Below the pieces are notes generated by a model. It did no database searches, was not told the DNA's origin, and was given only the letters and a program-made list of their open reading frames with translations. A stretch of DNA of 64,000 nt from Eubacterium sp. AB3007 (GTDB lineage Bacteria; Bacillota; Clostridia; Peptostreptococcales; Anaerovoracaceae), in contig NZ_JIAD01000001.1 in NCBI RefSeq assembly GCF_000688015.1, forward strand, positions 1,054,001-1,118,000. Direction: 5' to 3'. This document shows, in pieces, positions 1 to 8,245 of the stretch; positions within the stretch are counted from its first letter, which is position 1, and each line of letters starts with the position of its first letter. The position numbers and the translations under genes are program-made.

Positions 1-34
1 ATACCAGTTATTTTGTGATTTTTCACAAAAACTA

Positions 35-63
35 TTGACATTCTTCGTCCATTGATGTAACAT
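35..63 (+). promoter_or_regulatory. Promoter of the trpB2 T-box leader
   Basis: A -35 box TTGACA (35-40) and a -10 box TAACAT (58-63) are 17 bp apart, so transcription should start near base 70. A 20-base inverted repeat (11-30, arms TTTTGTGA and TCACAAAA) sits just upstream of the -35 box. It may be an operator or the end of the preceding unit. Confidence 0.7.
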
Positions 64-75
64 ACATACATAATT

Positions 76-360
76 CAATAACCCCTAAACCAATGAGGGA
101 GAGTGAGTAGGCTTTGTGCCCTGCTTCTGAGAGAGCCGCCGACGGTGAGATGGCGGTAGGTAAGAGCAAGGCTGAATGGACTCCTGAGGGCGAACCGAAC
201 GGGCAGGATCCCAAGTAGGCGAGACGGAGAACAAACTTCGTGACCAAACTGAGCATATGATGGTATGCGCAAGAGCGGGCGTGTCAAGCGCCAAGCCGGG
301 TGGCACCGCAGGAGAACTATACCCCTGTCCCAGCAGATCGTTGGGACAGGGGTTTTTGCT
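76..360 (+). promoter_or_regulatory. T-box leader, tryptophan-type
   Basis: This has the full architecture of a tRNA-sensing T-box leader. It shows a Stem I with an AGTAGG bulge region near 97, a distal loop with GGTGAGA near 134-140, a specifier region reading GAA-TGG-A with TGG at 177-179, the T-box core TGGCACCGC (301-309) and a terminator. The UGG specifier followed by A predicts sensing of uncharged tRNA-Trp. That matches the gene it controls, a tryptophan synthase beta homologue. Specifier assignment is inferred from alignment with the second T-box of this window (near 11500), which shares the ACTCC-GAG stretch after the codon. Confidence 0.93.
322..357 (+). terminator. T-box terminator (attenuator)
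   Basis: Arms 322-332 and 342-352 form a perfect 11-bp stem (CCCCTGTCCCA paired with TGGGACAGGGG) followed by TTTTT. It is the terminator half of the T-box switch and ends 20 bases before the trpB2 start codon. Confidence 0.93.
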
Positions 361-377
361 TTACAAGGAGGTAAGAA

Positions 378-1763
378 ATGTCAAAGAAAACTAGCACCAT
401 TCCATACAAGATCTATCTCGAAGAGAGCGAGATGCCGACCCAGTACTACAACATGCGGGCGGACATGAAGAAGAAACCGGCCCCTCTGGTGAATCCGGGT
501 ACAGGGCAGCCGATGACCAGAGAAGAACTCTGCGGAGTCTTCTGCGAGGAACTGGTGGAGCAGGAACTGGATGATACCACACCGTTCATCGAGATCCCTA
601 AGGAAATCCGGGACTTTTACAAGATGTATCGGCCTTCTCCCCTGGTGCGCGCTTACTGTCTGGAGGAGAAACTGGACACACCGGCCCACATCTACTATAA
701 GTTCGAGGGGAATAACACCAGCGGCTCCCATAAGCTGAATTCCGCCATCGCCCAGGCTTACTATGCTAAGAAGCAGGGACTCAAGGGAGTCACCACGGAG
801 ACCGGTGCCGGCCAGTGGGGCACCGCCCTTTCCATGGCCTGCAGCTACCTGGACATGGATCTGAAGGTGTATATGGTGAAGGTGAGTTATGAGCAAAAGC
901 CCTTCCGCAGAGAGGTCATGCGCACCTATGGCGCAGAGGTCACGCCCTCTCCATCCATGACCACGGAGATCGGAAAGAAGATCAACGCGGAGCATCCGGG
1001 CACCACCGGATCACTTGGCTGCGCCATCTCTGAGGCGGTAGAATATGCTGTCTCCCATGAGGGTTACAGATATGTGCTGGGCAGTGTGCTGAATCAGGTC
1101 CTCCTGCACCAGAGTGTCATCGGTCTGGAGACCAAGGCGGCGCTGGACAAGTACGGGATCAAGCCCGACATGATCATCGGATGTGCCGGTGGAGGATCCA
1201 ATCTGGGTGGACTCATTGCGCCCTTTATGGGAGAAAAACTCAGGGGAGAAGCAGATTATGAGATCCTGGCCATCGAACCAGCCTCCTGCCCCAGCTTTAC
1301 CAGAGGGATCTATGCCTATGACTTTTGCGACACCGGGGAGATCTGCCCCCTGGCCAAGATGTATACGTTGGGCAGCCAGTTCATCCCCTCGGCCAACCAC
1401 GCAGGCGGCCTCAGGTTCCACGGGATGAGCACGACTTTGTCTGAGCTGTATGATCAGGGCCTGATGAGTGCCAGAGCCTACGAGCAGACAGAGGTGTTTG
1501 CAGCGGCTGAGCAATTCGCCCGTATCGAGGGGATCCTTCCCGCCCCGGAGAGCAGCCACGCCATCAAGGCCGCCATCGACGAAGCTCTGAAATGCAAGGA
1601 AACCGGCGAAGAGAAGACCATCGTCTTCGGCCTCACCGGCACCGGCTACTTCGATCTGAAGGCCTACGAACAGTTCAATGACGGCACCATGACCGACCAC
1701 ATCCCGACGGACGAGGAACTGGCCGAGGCGAGGAAATGCCTGCCTCAGGTATCTGCGGTGTAA
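378..1763 (+). CDS. trpB: Tryptophan synthase beta subunit, TrpB2 type
   Basis: 461-residue PLP enzyme that condenses indole with L-serine to tryptophan. The length and the long N-terminal extension mark the TrpB2 subfamily, which usually works without a canonical TrpA. Lys119 in SHKLNSA is the Schiff-base lysine, and GCAGGGSN is the PLP-phosphate loop. The C-terminal third carries the TrpB2-typical RFHGMS and PAPESSHAI segments. An AGGAGG ribosome site lies 7 bases before the ATG. The gene stands alone: no other trp genes are visible, yet a tryptophan T-box precedes it. That suggests indole salvage or a last-step role, with the rest of the pathway elsewhere or absent. It is one of only two protein-coding genes on the plus strand here. 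Confidence 0.93.
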   Translation: MSKKTSTIPYKIYLEESEMPTQYYNMRADMKKKPAPLVNPGTGQPMTREELCGVFCEELVEQELDDTTPFIEIPKEIRDFYKMYRPSPLVRAYCLEEKLDTPAHIYYKFEGNNTSGSHKLNSAIAQAYYAKKQGLKGVTTETGAGQWGTALSMACSYLDMDLKVYMVKVSYEQKPFRREVMRTYGAEVTPSPSMTTEIGKKINAEHPGTTGSLGCAISEAVEYAVSHEGYRYVLGSVLNQVLLHQSVIGLETKAALDKYGIKPDMIIGCAGGGSNLGGLIAPFMGEKLRGEADYEILAIEPASCPSFTRGIYAYDFCDTGEICPLAKMYTLGSQFIPSANHAGGLRFHGMSTTLSELYDQGLMSARAYEQTEVFAAAEQFARIEGILPAPESSHAIKAAIDEALKCKETGEEKTIVFGLTGTGYFDLKAYEQFNDGTMTDHIPTDEELAEARKCLPQVSAV

Positions 1764-1782
1764 GGTTCTGTCTGCCTTCAAC

Positions 1783-1832
1783 ATGGGGCTGCTTCCCAAA
1801 GCATTGAAACATGCCGATGGCAGCAGCCCCAT
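1783..1832. repeat. Long two-tier hairpin after trpB2
   Basis: Arms ATGGGGCTGCT (1783-1793) and AGCAGCCCCAT (1822-1832) enclose an inner GCAT/ATGC stem. No T-run follows, so it is not a classical terminator. The arms and inner loop resemble the hairpins at 34586-34627 and 35029-35071, which suggests a small dispersed palindrome family. Confidence 0.6.
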
Positions 1833-1861
1833 AAAACGAGGAAGTCTCACTATCCCTGAAG

Positions 1862-2080
1862 TCAATCCAGCTCAGCTGGATGCCCCTCTCTCTTCGCCAT
1901 TCTTTTTCTATGCCAAACAAGCATGGCCGTCAGTAGGATCAGTGCCACCAGAACAAGTCCGATCCAGATGGAGAAGGGCGTTCTGTCGCCGGTCTTCACA
2001 TATGTGGCAGATCTCTTCGCTTTCTTCTTTTTACCTCCGGTGACCCCTTTCTTCTCCTTATCCTGATCGACTCCCTTCAC
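1862..2080 (-). CDS. Small single-pass membrane protein with TGD-type motif
   Basis: 72 residues: a highly basic N-terminus with a KKKK run, then VKTGD, one hydrophobic segment (about residues 38-56) and a basic tail with RKR. The C-terminal half looks like a sortase sorting signal (a TGD motif, a membrane helix, then positive charges), but there is no signal peptide. It cannot therefore be a normal sortase substrate by itself. The GTG start overlaps the stop codon of the upstream response regulator (GTGA), implying translational coupling. It could be a real regulator-linked small membrane protein or the surviving end of a lost surface protein. I do not recognise the family. Confidence 0.55.
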   Translation of the reverse strand: MKGVDQDKEKKGVTGGKKKKAKRSATYVKTGDRTPFSIWIGLVLVALILLTAMLVWHRKRMAKREGHPAELD

Positions 2081-2859
2081 CTCAGTTTCCGTAACAGGCT
2101 CTGTAACAGGCTCATATATTCCCCCCGGTATACATCGAAGAACGATCCCCCGTTTTTTTCCAGTTCAAAATAATCACAAGGAATCTTGTCCGGCACCACA
2201 CCGATCATGCCGCGTTGCCTGATCAATGCTTCGCTTCGGTCAACACGCGAGAAGACCTGCGCCAGATCCGTCTTCAGATTCTTCAGATAAGATGCCTTCT
2301 TCCGAAGATCCTGATCCCCCCACAGTACAGACACGAGTTCCTGGTTCGTACACATGGCGCCGCGCCGATCGATCAGATACGCCAGAAGTTCCTTAGTTTT
2401 CTGGTAACGGAAAGCGACAGGCCTCCCCTCCACAAAGCATTCAAAAGCCCCGAAAGTCCGAATATAGAAATCCGGTTTCTCCTTCGATCGCTGCTCCACA
2501 CCGTACTCCTGATTCCAGTGGAACTCCCAGTTGATCTTTTCTTCCGTGACAGGCCTTACGATATATCCGGACACGTGAAGTTGAAATGCCTTCATCGTGT
2601 ACTTTTCGTTTCCAGCCAGCACCACGACCCTCGTTTGTCTGGAGACTTCAACGATCCTTTCTTCCAATGACGGACAACCGTTTTCGATCCATTCCGCATC
2701 GAAAAAAATATACTCATAGGGACTCTCCACCGTCCTCTTCAACATACTGTTCACATCACGCGCGATGTGGACCGAGCATCCTCTTCTCATGATGATGTTC
2801 TTCATATACTCGGCTTCGTTGTAATCTGTAAGGCCGATCAGGACCAACATTTTCGGCAC
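2077..2859 (-). CDS. Orphan response-regulator-like protein with winged-helix/SARP-type output
   Basis: 260 residues. Residues 1-125 form a receiver-like domain with Asp54 at the phosphorylation position. The usual beta-5 Lys-Pro is Arg102-Pro103 and the acidic pair after beta-1 is incomplete, so phosphorylation may not occur normally. Residues 130-225 form a winged-helix/SARP-like output domain (FGAFECFVEGRPV at its start), followed by a short BTAD-like tail. The architecture matches the regulator at 50009-50806, whose receiver is intact. No histidine kinase is adjacent. GAGGAGG precedes the ATG. It probably regulates its overlapping small membrane gene or distant surface genes (inference). 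Confidence 0.75.
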   Translation of the reverse strand: MPKMLVLIGLTDYNEAEYMKNIIMRRGCSVHIARDVNSMLKRTVESPYEYIFFDAEWIENGCPSLEERIVEVSRQTRVVVLAGNEKYTMKAFQLHVSGYIVRPVTEEKINWEFHWNQEYGVEQRSKEKPDFYIRTFGAFECFVEGRPVAFRYQKTKELLAYLIDRRGAMCTNQELVSVLWGDQDLRKKASYLKNLKTDLAQVFSRVDRSEALIRQRGMIGVVPDKIPCDYFELEKNGGSFFDVYRGEYMSLLQSLLRKLR

Positions 2860-2884
2860 CTCCTCGATTTACACGTTGAAGTCA

Positions 2885-2893
2885 ATTATACCA
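2885..2893 (-). promoter_or_regulatory. Extended -10 promoter of the orphan regulator
   Basis: On the minus strand TGGTATAAT is an extended -10 element (TGn plus TATAAT), about 25 bases before the regulator start. No good -35 box is visible, which is typical for extended -10 promoters. Confidence 0.5.
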
Positions 2894-2970
2894 ACACAAT
2901 CAGCACAAAATAGACATCCTTTAGTTATTAATAAGACATACACCGCAAGTCATTTTTCTAATCATTATCG

Positions 2971-3001
2971 TAAAAAAAAACTGCCAGATGGCAGATTTTT
3001 T
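2971..3001 (-). terminator. Bidirectional terminator after the MFS exporter
   Basis: The hairpin CTGCC-AGAT-GGCAG (2981-2994) is flanked by an A-run on one side and a T-run on the other, so it can stop transcription in both directions. On the minus strand it ends the MFS gene at 3020. Confidence 0.8.
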
Positions 3002-3019
3002 AGACGGGTCGTCACACCC

Positions 3020-4390
3020 TCAATCTTGTCCCCTCGCCATGGACATGAACACCGCTGCCACCCCCAGCGCGATGAAAATACAGAAGGTCACATGCAGTGT
3101 CTGAACCAGTTCCTGCGCACTGACCGCGTCCAACGCCCTGTTTCCCAGATAACTGCCAGCCACCAATGTGACGATAGCCATGCTGGAAGCGTGCCCATAG
3201 GTCCGCATGGTAGCCAGGATGGAGTTGGCCACACTCAGATCCTTCTTCTCCACACGTGCCATGATAGCATTGGTATTGGGTGAGGAGAAGAGCGCAAACC
3301 CAAACCCCTCGATGACCAGTGCGATGAGCACATACCACAGGGGTGTCTCTGTCTTCAGAAAAGCAAACAGGATCAGTCCTATCACACAGAAGCACATGCC
3401 CGTACTGGCCAGTTTCCAGGGCGGTACCCGATCTGAAAGTTTCCCCATCATCGGAGAGAATATAGCCTGCACAACAGGCATGGTGATCAGGATCAACCCG
3501 GCTGTCTGTGAATTGTACCCCATATCCACCTGCAGATAGATACTGACCAGGTAACTGATGGCAAAGGTGGCCCCATAGTTCAGCATAGCAGCAAAATTGG
3601 AGAGCGTATAAACCCTGTCTCTGGTGAACATGGAAAGTCGGATCACCGGCTCCACTGCTCGGTTCTCCACAAAGATAAACAACACGAAGAGAAGGAGTCC
3701 TGTTACCAGAAAGAGCTTACTCATCAGACCTCCGGTAAAGGTGCTGAACCCATACAGGCTCATCCCCACGGAGCCGATGAACAGCAGACTCCCTGTTACA
3801 TCCGGCCGGGTCTTGCTCTGTGGTCTGTCCGCTGGCGCCGCCCGCAGCGACAGCAGGAAAGACGCCACGCAGGCGATGGCTGTCACCGCGAAGATAGACC
3901 GCCACCCCAGGTTGTGGTTCAGAACTCCTCCCAGCACCGGTCCCAGTGATAGTCCGGTGTATACCGCTGCCGTGGACAGTCCCAGTACCCTGCCCCGTTC
4001 CTGCGGCGGATAGGAGGCAATCAGCATGGCGTTGTTGGTAGAGAAGATCATCGATCCTGCCACCCCCTGCAAAACACGCAGTACAAGCAGCATTCGGATA
4101 GAGACAGCAAAGCAACTGGCCAGAGATACGAGGCCCATCAAGCTGATCCCGATCATGAGGATGCGTTTTCGGCCAGTGGCATCCGCCAGTTTCCCCATCG
4201 GAACGCTGAGGGAACTCACCGTCAACATATAGGCGGTTACGATCCATCCAATCGTCACGGCACTGGTATGAAACTCTGCTTCCAAAGTCGGAACACAGAG
4301 ATTGATGGCGCTTCCCAGAAAAGTGGTGATAAGTGCTGTCACCACTGTCATTCGTAGAGTATTCTTCTGTTGCTCTGCCGTATATTCCAT
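3020..4390 (-). CDS. MFS drug exporter, DHA2-like
   Basis: 456-residue integral membrane protein with at least 12 hydrophobic segments. The motif GKLADATGRKR in the loop after the second helix is the MFS signature, and GLSLGPVLGG is the motif C typical of drug:proton antiporters. The N-terminus resembles EmrB/QacA-type transporters, so export of a toxic or signalling compound is likely; the substrate cannot be read from sequence. It lies 56 bases downstream of the metA-lysC fusion with a GC-rich hairpin between, so it may share part of that transcript. Confidence 0.85.
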   Translation of the reverse strand: MEYTAEQQKNTLRMTVVTALITTFLGSAINLCVPTLEAEFHTSAVTIGWIVTAYMLTVSSLSVPMGKLADATGRKRILMIGISLMGLVSLASCFAVSIRMLLVLRVLQGVAGSMIFSTNNAMLIASYPPQERGRVLGLSTAAVYTGLSLGPVLGGVLNHNLGWRSIFAVTAIACVASFLLSLRAAPADRPQSKTRPDVTGSLLFIGSVGMSLYGFSTFTGGLMSKLFLVTGLLLFVLFIFVENRAVEPVIRLSMFTRDRVYTLSNFAAMLNYGATFAISYLVSIYLQVDMGYNSQTAGLILITMPVVQAIFSPMMGKLSDRVPPWKLASTGMCFCVIGLILFAFLKTETPLWYVLIALVIEGFGFALFSSPNTNAIMARVEKKDLSVANSILATMRTYGHASSMAIVTLVAGSYLGNRALDAVSAQELVQTLHVTFCIFIALGVAAVFMSMARGQD

Positions 4391-4408
4391 GTCTGTCCCC
4401 TGTTGAAA

Positions 4409-4438
4409 GCGCGCCGCACTGTGGGTGTCGCGGCGCGC
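4409..4438 (-). terminator. GC-rich hairpin between metA-lysC and the MFS gene
   Basis: The perfect 9-bp stem GCGCGCCGC/GCGGCGCGC (4409-4417 with 4430-4438) is followed on the minus strand by only three T residues. It is either a weak terminator allowing partial read-through or an RNA-stabilising 3' end. Confidence 0.5.
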
Positions 4439-4446
4439 AAGGCATT

Positions 4447-6702
4447 CTATTTCTTGACGAATTCCGAGTAGATGGCCTTGATGGCTTCTCGGAAGTTGTT
4501 CTCTTCGATTCCGATCAGCATACTGATCCCATCCACGCCATAGTCAAGCAGCTTCACGTTGATCTGCTCAGCCGCCAGCGCTGTCAGGATCCTCACGCTG
4601 ACTCCCGGAGAGACTGCCATGTGCCGGCTGACGATGGCGATGGTCGCAAGACCATCCGTGATGCTGACTTTGTCCGCGTCGATGGCCGTCCGAAGCTTCT
4701 CGCTGAGCTCACGCTTACGCCCCTTCACCTGCTCTTCATCCACCAGAACATTCAGGGTGTCCACTCCAGCCAGCATGCTGTTCACAGTGATCTCTTCCTG
4801 GGCAAACACCTGGAGAAGCTTGGTGCGAATGTCGCTGTCTGCGTTCAGACGATCCTTCTCCACCATGATGCTGGCATGCCCGGTCTCCCCGGAGATGCCG
4901 GAGATCTTCAGGATAGAAGGATAGTAGTCAGCGTTCTTTACGATGAGGGTTCCCGCCTCTTCCGGCTTATCAGTGTTCCGGATATTCACCGGAATACCCA
5001 CCTTGCGTACCGGATAGACTGCATCCTCGTGCATCACCTCTGTCCCTCGTGCAGTGATCTCCCGCAGTTCCTTGTAGGTAATCACAGGTACAGTCAACGG
5101 GTTGCGCACGATCCCCGGGTCTGCCATGAGGAGTCCGCTGACATCCGTCCAGTTCTCGTATACATCTCCCTTCACTGCCGCCGCTACAAGCGCGCCGGTA
5201 ATGTCCGATCCTCCCCGGGAGAAAGTACGGATCCGGCCCTCTGTATCCTTTCCGTAGAATCCGGGCACCACCGCGTTATCGTGGGGATCCATGACAGTCG
5301 CGATCCTCGCCACTGTTTCCTTATATTGCAGGTCCCCTTTCTCATCGAAGAGGATCATCTCTTCCGCATCCACAAAGTCATACCCGAGATAGGCTGCCAT
5401 GATCTTGGCAGCCAGGTATTCTCCCCGGCTCACCAGGTAGTCCTCTCCGGCGCCGTCGCGGTAGGTATTACGGATCCGGTCGATCTCGCTGTCAAGATCA
5501 AAATCCAGTCCCAGTCCCCGCACGATGCTTCGGAATCGGGTGATGATCTTGATCATCATGGAATCAAACTGTCCCTCTTCCGTGGCCTTGATGAAAAGAT
5601 CGGTGACCTTGATATCTTCCTTGTTGCGCTTTCCGGGAGCGGACACCACAACATAGTGCCTCGCCTCTTCCTCCCGCACGATGGCTGCCGCCTTCTTGAA
5701 CTGGGCCGCCGTCGCCAGCGAGGTCCCGCCGAACTTCACCACCTTGAAATCCGCCTTGCCGTCCAGCGGTGCCAACAGGTCCTCGCTGCTGATCTGCTGG
5801 ATATCGTAAGGGGTAGACTGGTACACAAAGTAGTTCAGCCAGTTGGAATAAAGCAGATTGGCGCAGGACCGCCACCGCACGATGGGTGTCTTGGTGTCAT
5901 CATCGTCCGGGAAGTAGTTCTTGGGGACCTTCGGATGGATGCCCGCCGCCTTGTCCCGCTCGTACTCATTCATCAAGGTATTCCAATCGTACTCCGAGTG
6001 GCCCATGATGAAGATCTGGCGATCGTTGGTGCTCTTCACGGCGAACACCCCTGCCTCATCCGAGCTGGCCACGATCTTCAGTTCCGGCACCGCCTCGATA
6101 TCTTCCCGGTAGTTGGTAGTGTTCCGGGAATGAGGTACATAGAAGGTGTCATCGAACCCGCGGAACAGCATCCCGTTCTGATAGTCCAGATGATGCTCGT
6201 ATACACCCGATAGTTTCTCCGGGAGCAGATGTTTCTGGATCCCGTAGTGGTAGTACAGCGCTGCCTGGGCCCCCCAGCAGATGTGGAAGGTACTATGGAC
6301 ATGGCTCTTGCTCCACTCCATGATCTCACAGAGCTCATCCCAGTATTCCACCTCCTCGAACTCCAAAAGCTCGATGGGCGCACCAGTAATGATCATCCCA
6401 TCGTAATATCGGTTTCGAACATCCTCAAATGTCTTGTAAAAGGCGATCATGTGCTCCTGGGAGGTATGTGCCGCCTTATGGCTGCTGGTCTGCAGAAGCT
6501 CCAGCTCGATCTGCAGCGGCGTGTTTCCAAGCAATCTGGTGAGCTGTGTCTCCGTATCGATCTTGGTGGGCATCAGGTTCAATAATAGGATATGCAGCGG
6601 CCGGATATCCTGGGTGATCGCCCTGGAATCCGTCATGACAAACACGTTTTCCTTGGTCAGTGTGTCTACCGCCGGCAGATTGTTCGGTACTTTGATTGGC
6701 AC
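4447..6702 (-). CDS. Bifunctional homoserine O-acetyltransferase-aspartate kinase fusion (MetA-LysC)
   Basis: One uninterrupted 751-codon frame. Residues 1-302 are a full-length MetA homologue. Cys142 (HICWGAQ), His235 and Glu237 (GHSEYDW) are the catalytic residues at standard numbering, and Glu111 in TGAPIE predicts acetyl-CoA rather than succinyl-CoA use. After a linker of about 15 residues, residues 318-751 form a complete aspartokinase: KFGGTS (323-328) starts the kinase fold, SAPGK follows, and two ACT domains close the protein. The protein would join the first step of the aspartate pathway (aspartate to aspartyl phosphate) with the committed step of methionine synthesis (homoserine to O-acetylhomoserine). 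AGGAGG precedes the ATG. MetA and LysC are normally separate; known aspartokinase fusions involve homoserine dehydrogenase or LysA. Confidence 0.93.
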   Translation of the reverse strand: MPIKVPNNLPAVDTLTKENVFVMTDSRAITQDIRPLHILLLNLMPTKIDTETQLTRLLGNTPLQIELELLQTSSHKAAHTSQEHMIAFYKTFEDVRNRYYDGMIITGAPIELLEFEEVEYWDELCEIMEWSKSHVHSTFHICWGAQAALYYHYGIQKHLLPEKLSGVYEHHLDYQNGMLFRGFDDTFYVPHSRNTTNYREDIEAVPELKIVASSDEAGVFAVKSTNDRQIFIMGHSEYDWNTLMNEYERDKAAGIHPKVPKNYFPDDDDTKTPIVRWRSCANLLYSNWLNYFVYQSTPYDIQQISSEDLLAPLDGKADFKVVKFGGTSLATAAQFKKAAAIVREEEARHYVVVSAPGKRNKEDIKVTDLFIKATEEGQFDSMMIKIITRFRSIVRGLGLDFDLDSEIDRIRNTYRDGAGEDYLVSRGEYLAAKIMAAYLGYDFVDAEEMILFDEKGDLQYKETVARIATVMDPHDNAVVPGFYGKDTEGRIRTFSRGGSDITGALVAAAVKGDVYENWTDVSGLLMADPGIVRNPLTVPVITYKELREITARGTEVMHEDAVYPVRKVGIPVNIRNTDKPEEAGTLIVKNADYYPSILKISGISGETGHASIMVEKDRLNADSDIRTKLLQVFAQEEITVNSMLAGVDTLNVLVDEEQVKGRKRELSEKLRTAIDADKVSITDGLATIAIVSRHMAVSPGVSVRILTALAAEQINVKLLDYGVDGISMLIGIEENNFREAIKAIYSEFVKK

Positions 6703-6798
6703 TTGTACGGCCTCCTGTCTAATATATATACAAAGTATAGTTTATCACAAACCCTGCACTTTCTCAACCCTCTCGCCCAAAGCCCGGCGGCCTGTCTC

Positions 6799-7908
6799 CT
6801 ACTTCAGGTTCTCTGGATTGAGACCTTCCAGTTCCGGCAACACGAACAGGCCATCCTTTCTGACCAGCACGTCATCCATCCAGATCTCCCCGCCGCCGTA
6901 CTCGGGCCGCTGTATCATCACGAGATCCCAGTGGACAGCGGATTTGTTGCCGTTAGGCGCATCCTCGTAGCACATCCCAGGTGTCAGGTGGAAACTGCCG
7001 GCGATCTTTTCGTCAAACAGGGTATCCTTCATGGGATCCAGAATGTATGGATTGAATCCGAAGGAGAACTCACCGAAATACCTGGCCCCTTCATCTGTAT
7101 CCAGGATCTGGTTGATCCGCTCGTTGTCGTTGGCGGTGGCTTTCACGATCTTTCCATTCTCGATCTCGAACCGGATATCTTCGAAGGTAAACCCCTGTTC
7201 CAGGGACACGGTGTTGTAATGGATCACACCGTTCATAGAGTTTCTTACCGGTGCTGTATACAGTTCTCCATCCGGGATATTGCATTCTCCGGCACACTTC
7301 ACCGCCGGGATCCCCTTGATAGAGAATGTCAGATCTGTGTCCGGTCCCAGAATGCGTACCCGGTCCGTCCGTTCCATCAGTTCCTTCAGCGGATCCATGG
7401 CCCTGCTCATCTTGCTGTAATCCAAGGTGCACACATCATAGAAGAACTCCTGGAAAGCCTCCGTACTCCGTCCCGCCAGCTGGGCAATAGAAGGCGCCGG
7501 GTACCGCAGGATCACCCACTTGGTCTTATCCACCCGCCAGTCCAGCGTGGGCGTCAGCAGTCTGTTGTACATATTCAGCTTATCTACCGGCACATCGGAA
7601 AGCTCTGCGTTGTTCGCCCCCGCCCGCACCGCGATATAGGCATCCATCCCCTTCATCTGGTAAAGAGAATAGTCATTCATGAAAGACAGCTGCTCCTCAC
7701 TGGCGCCCAGCAGGAGCTCCCTGGTCACGGAAGCCTCCGACCGGTTAACAAAAGGCTGTCCTCCTGCTTTGTATACGTCCTTCACGATCTGACGCACCAA
7801 CGGCACGCACTCATTCCCTTCGTACTCGATCAGTATATTCTCCCCTTCCTGCAGATGGCAGGAATAGTTGACCAGCAGGTCAGCCAGTTTCTTGTCTCTT
7901 GGATCCAT
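6799..7908 (-). CDS. M29-family metallo-aminopeptidase (AmpS/PepS-like)
   Basis: 369 residues, the usual length of M29 aminopeptidases (cytosolic, two-metal exopeptidases that free N-terminal residues from peptides). Recognisable segments are GPDTDLTFSIKG and CNIPDGELYTAPV in the middle, then the C-terminal metal-binding run with YFGEFSFGFNP, HLTPGMCYED and KSAVHWDLVM, all typical of the family. AGGAGG precedes the ATG. It is transcribed divergently from tRNA-Ser. It fits a peptide-fermenting lifestyle. Confidence 0.9.
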   Translation of the reverse strand: MDPRDKKLADLLVNYSCHLQEGENILIEYEGNECVPLVRQIVKDVYKAGGQPFVNRSEASVTRELLLGASEEQLSFMNDYSLYQMKGMDAYIAVRAGANNAELSDVPVDKLNMYNRLLTPTLDWRVDKTKWVILRYPAPSIAQLAGRSTEAFQEFFYDVCTLDYSKMSRAMDPLKELMERTDRVRILGPDTDLTFSIKGIPAVKCAGECNIPDGELYTAPVRNSMNGVIHYNTVSLEQGFTFEDIRFEIENGKIVKATANDNERINQILDTDEGARYFGEFSFGFNPYILDPMKDTLFDEKIAGSFHLTPGMCYEDAPNGNKSAVHWDLVMIQRPEYGGGEIWMDDVLVRKDGLFVLPELEGLNPENLK

Positions 7909-7929
7909 GGTTCCTCCTTTATATTTTCC

Positions 7930-7958
7930 TTGCCTGGTGGGCGATCCTGTGTTACAAT
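7930..7958 (+). promoter_or_regulatory. Promoter of tRNA-Ser
   Basis: TTGCCT (7930-7935) and TACAAT (7953-7958) are separated by 17 bp. The tRNA starts 18 bases after the -10 box. Confidence 0.75.
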
Positions 7959-7976
7959 ATATGAGCTAACGATTCT

Positions 7977-8064
7977 GGAGAGATGTCAGAGTGGTCGATC
8001 GTGCGGCACTCGAAATGCCGTGCCCTTCACCGGGCCCCGGGTTCGAATCCCGGTCTCTCCGCCA
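7977..8064 (+). tRNA. tRNA-Ser, anticodon CGA
   Basis: GGAGAGA (7977-7983) pairs with TCTCTCC before discriminator G8061, and CCA is encoded at 8062-8064. The anticodon stem encloses CTCGAAA, giving anticodon CGA for UCG codons. A long variable arm (CCTTCACCGGG region) identifies a class II tRNA, and GGTTCGAATCC is the T-loop region. Confidence 0.95.
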
Positions 8065-8068
8065 TTAT

Positions 8069-8105
8069 AGCATTGAAATTTCAACGTTTCAATGCTGTTT
8101 TTTTA
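8069..8105 (+). terminator. Terminator of tRNA-Ser
   Basis: The perfect stem AGCATTGAAA/TTTCAATGCT (8069-8078 with 8087-8096) is followed by a seven-T run. Confidence 0.92.
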
Positions 8106-8170
8106 TTTTGTCCACATCTTCGACCCTGCAACCCGACCATTCCCCATTTGGGCAACCGCCCCTTTACGAA

Positions 8171-8200
8171 AGAACAGAGGCCGTCTTTTGAGACAGCCCC
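8171..8200 (-). terminator. Probable terminator of the 2-oxoacid oxidoreductase operon
   Basis: On the minus strand GGCTGTCT and AGACGGCC pair around CAAA about 50 bases after the beta-subunit stop. The T-tract is poor, so it may be only a 3' end stabiliser. The rest of 8106-8245 shows no gene. Confidence 0.45.
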
Positions 8201-8245
8201 TGATGTAAATCCTCTCACTATCGCTCGGTACTCCGCCGCTGAAGT

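Noticed and set aside
4333..6213. 626-codon open frame on the plus strand opposite metA-lysC
   Set aside because: Composition is His/Arg/Val-rich without any domain, it is exactly antisense to two well-conserved domains, and it has no ribosome site; it is a codon-bias shadow.
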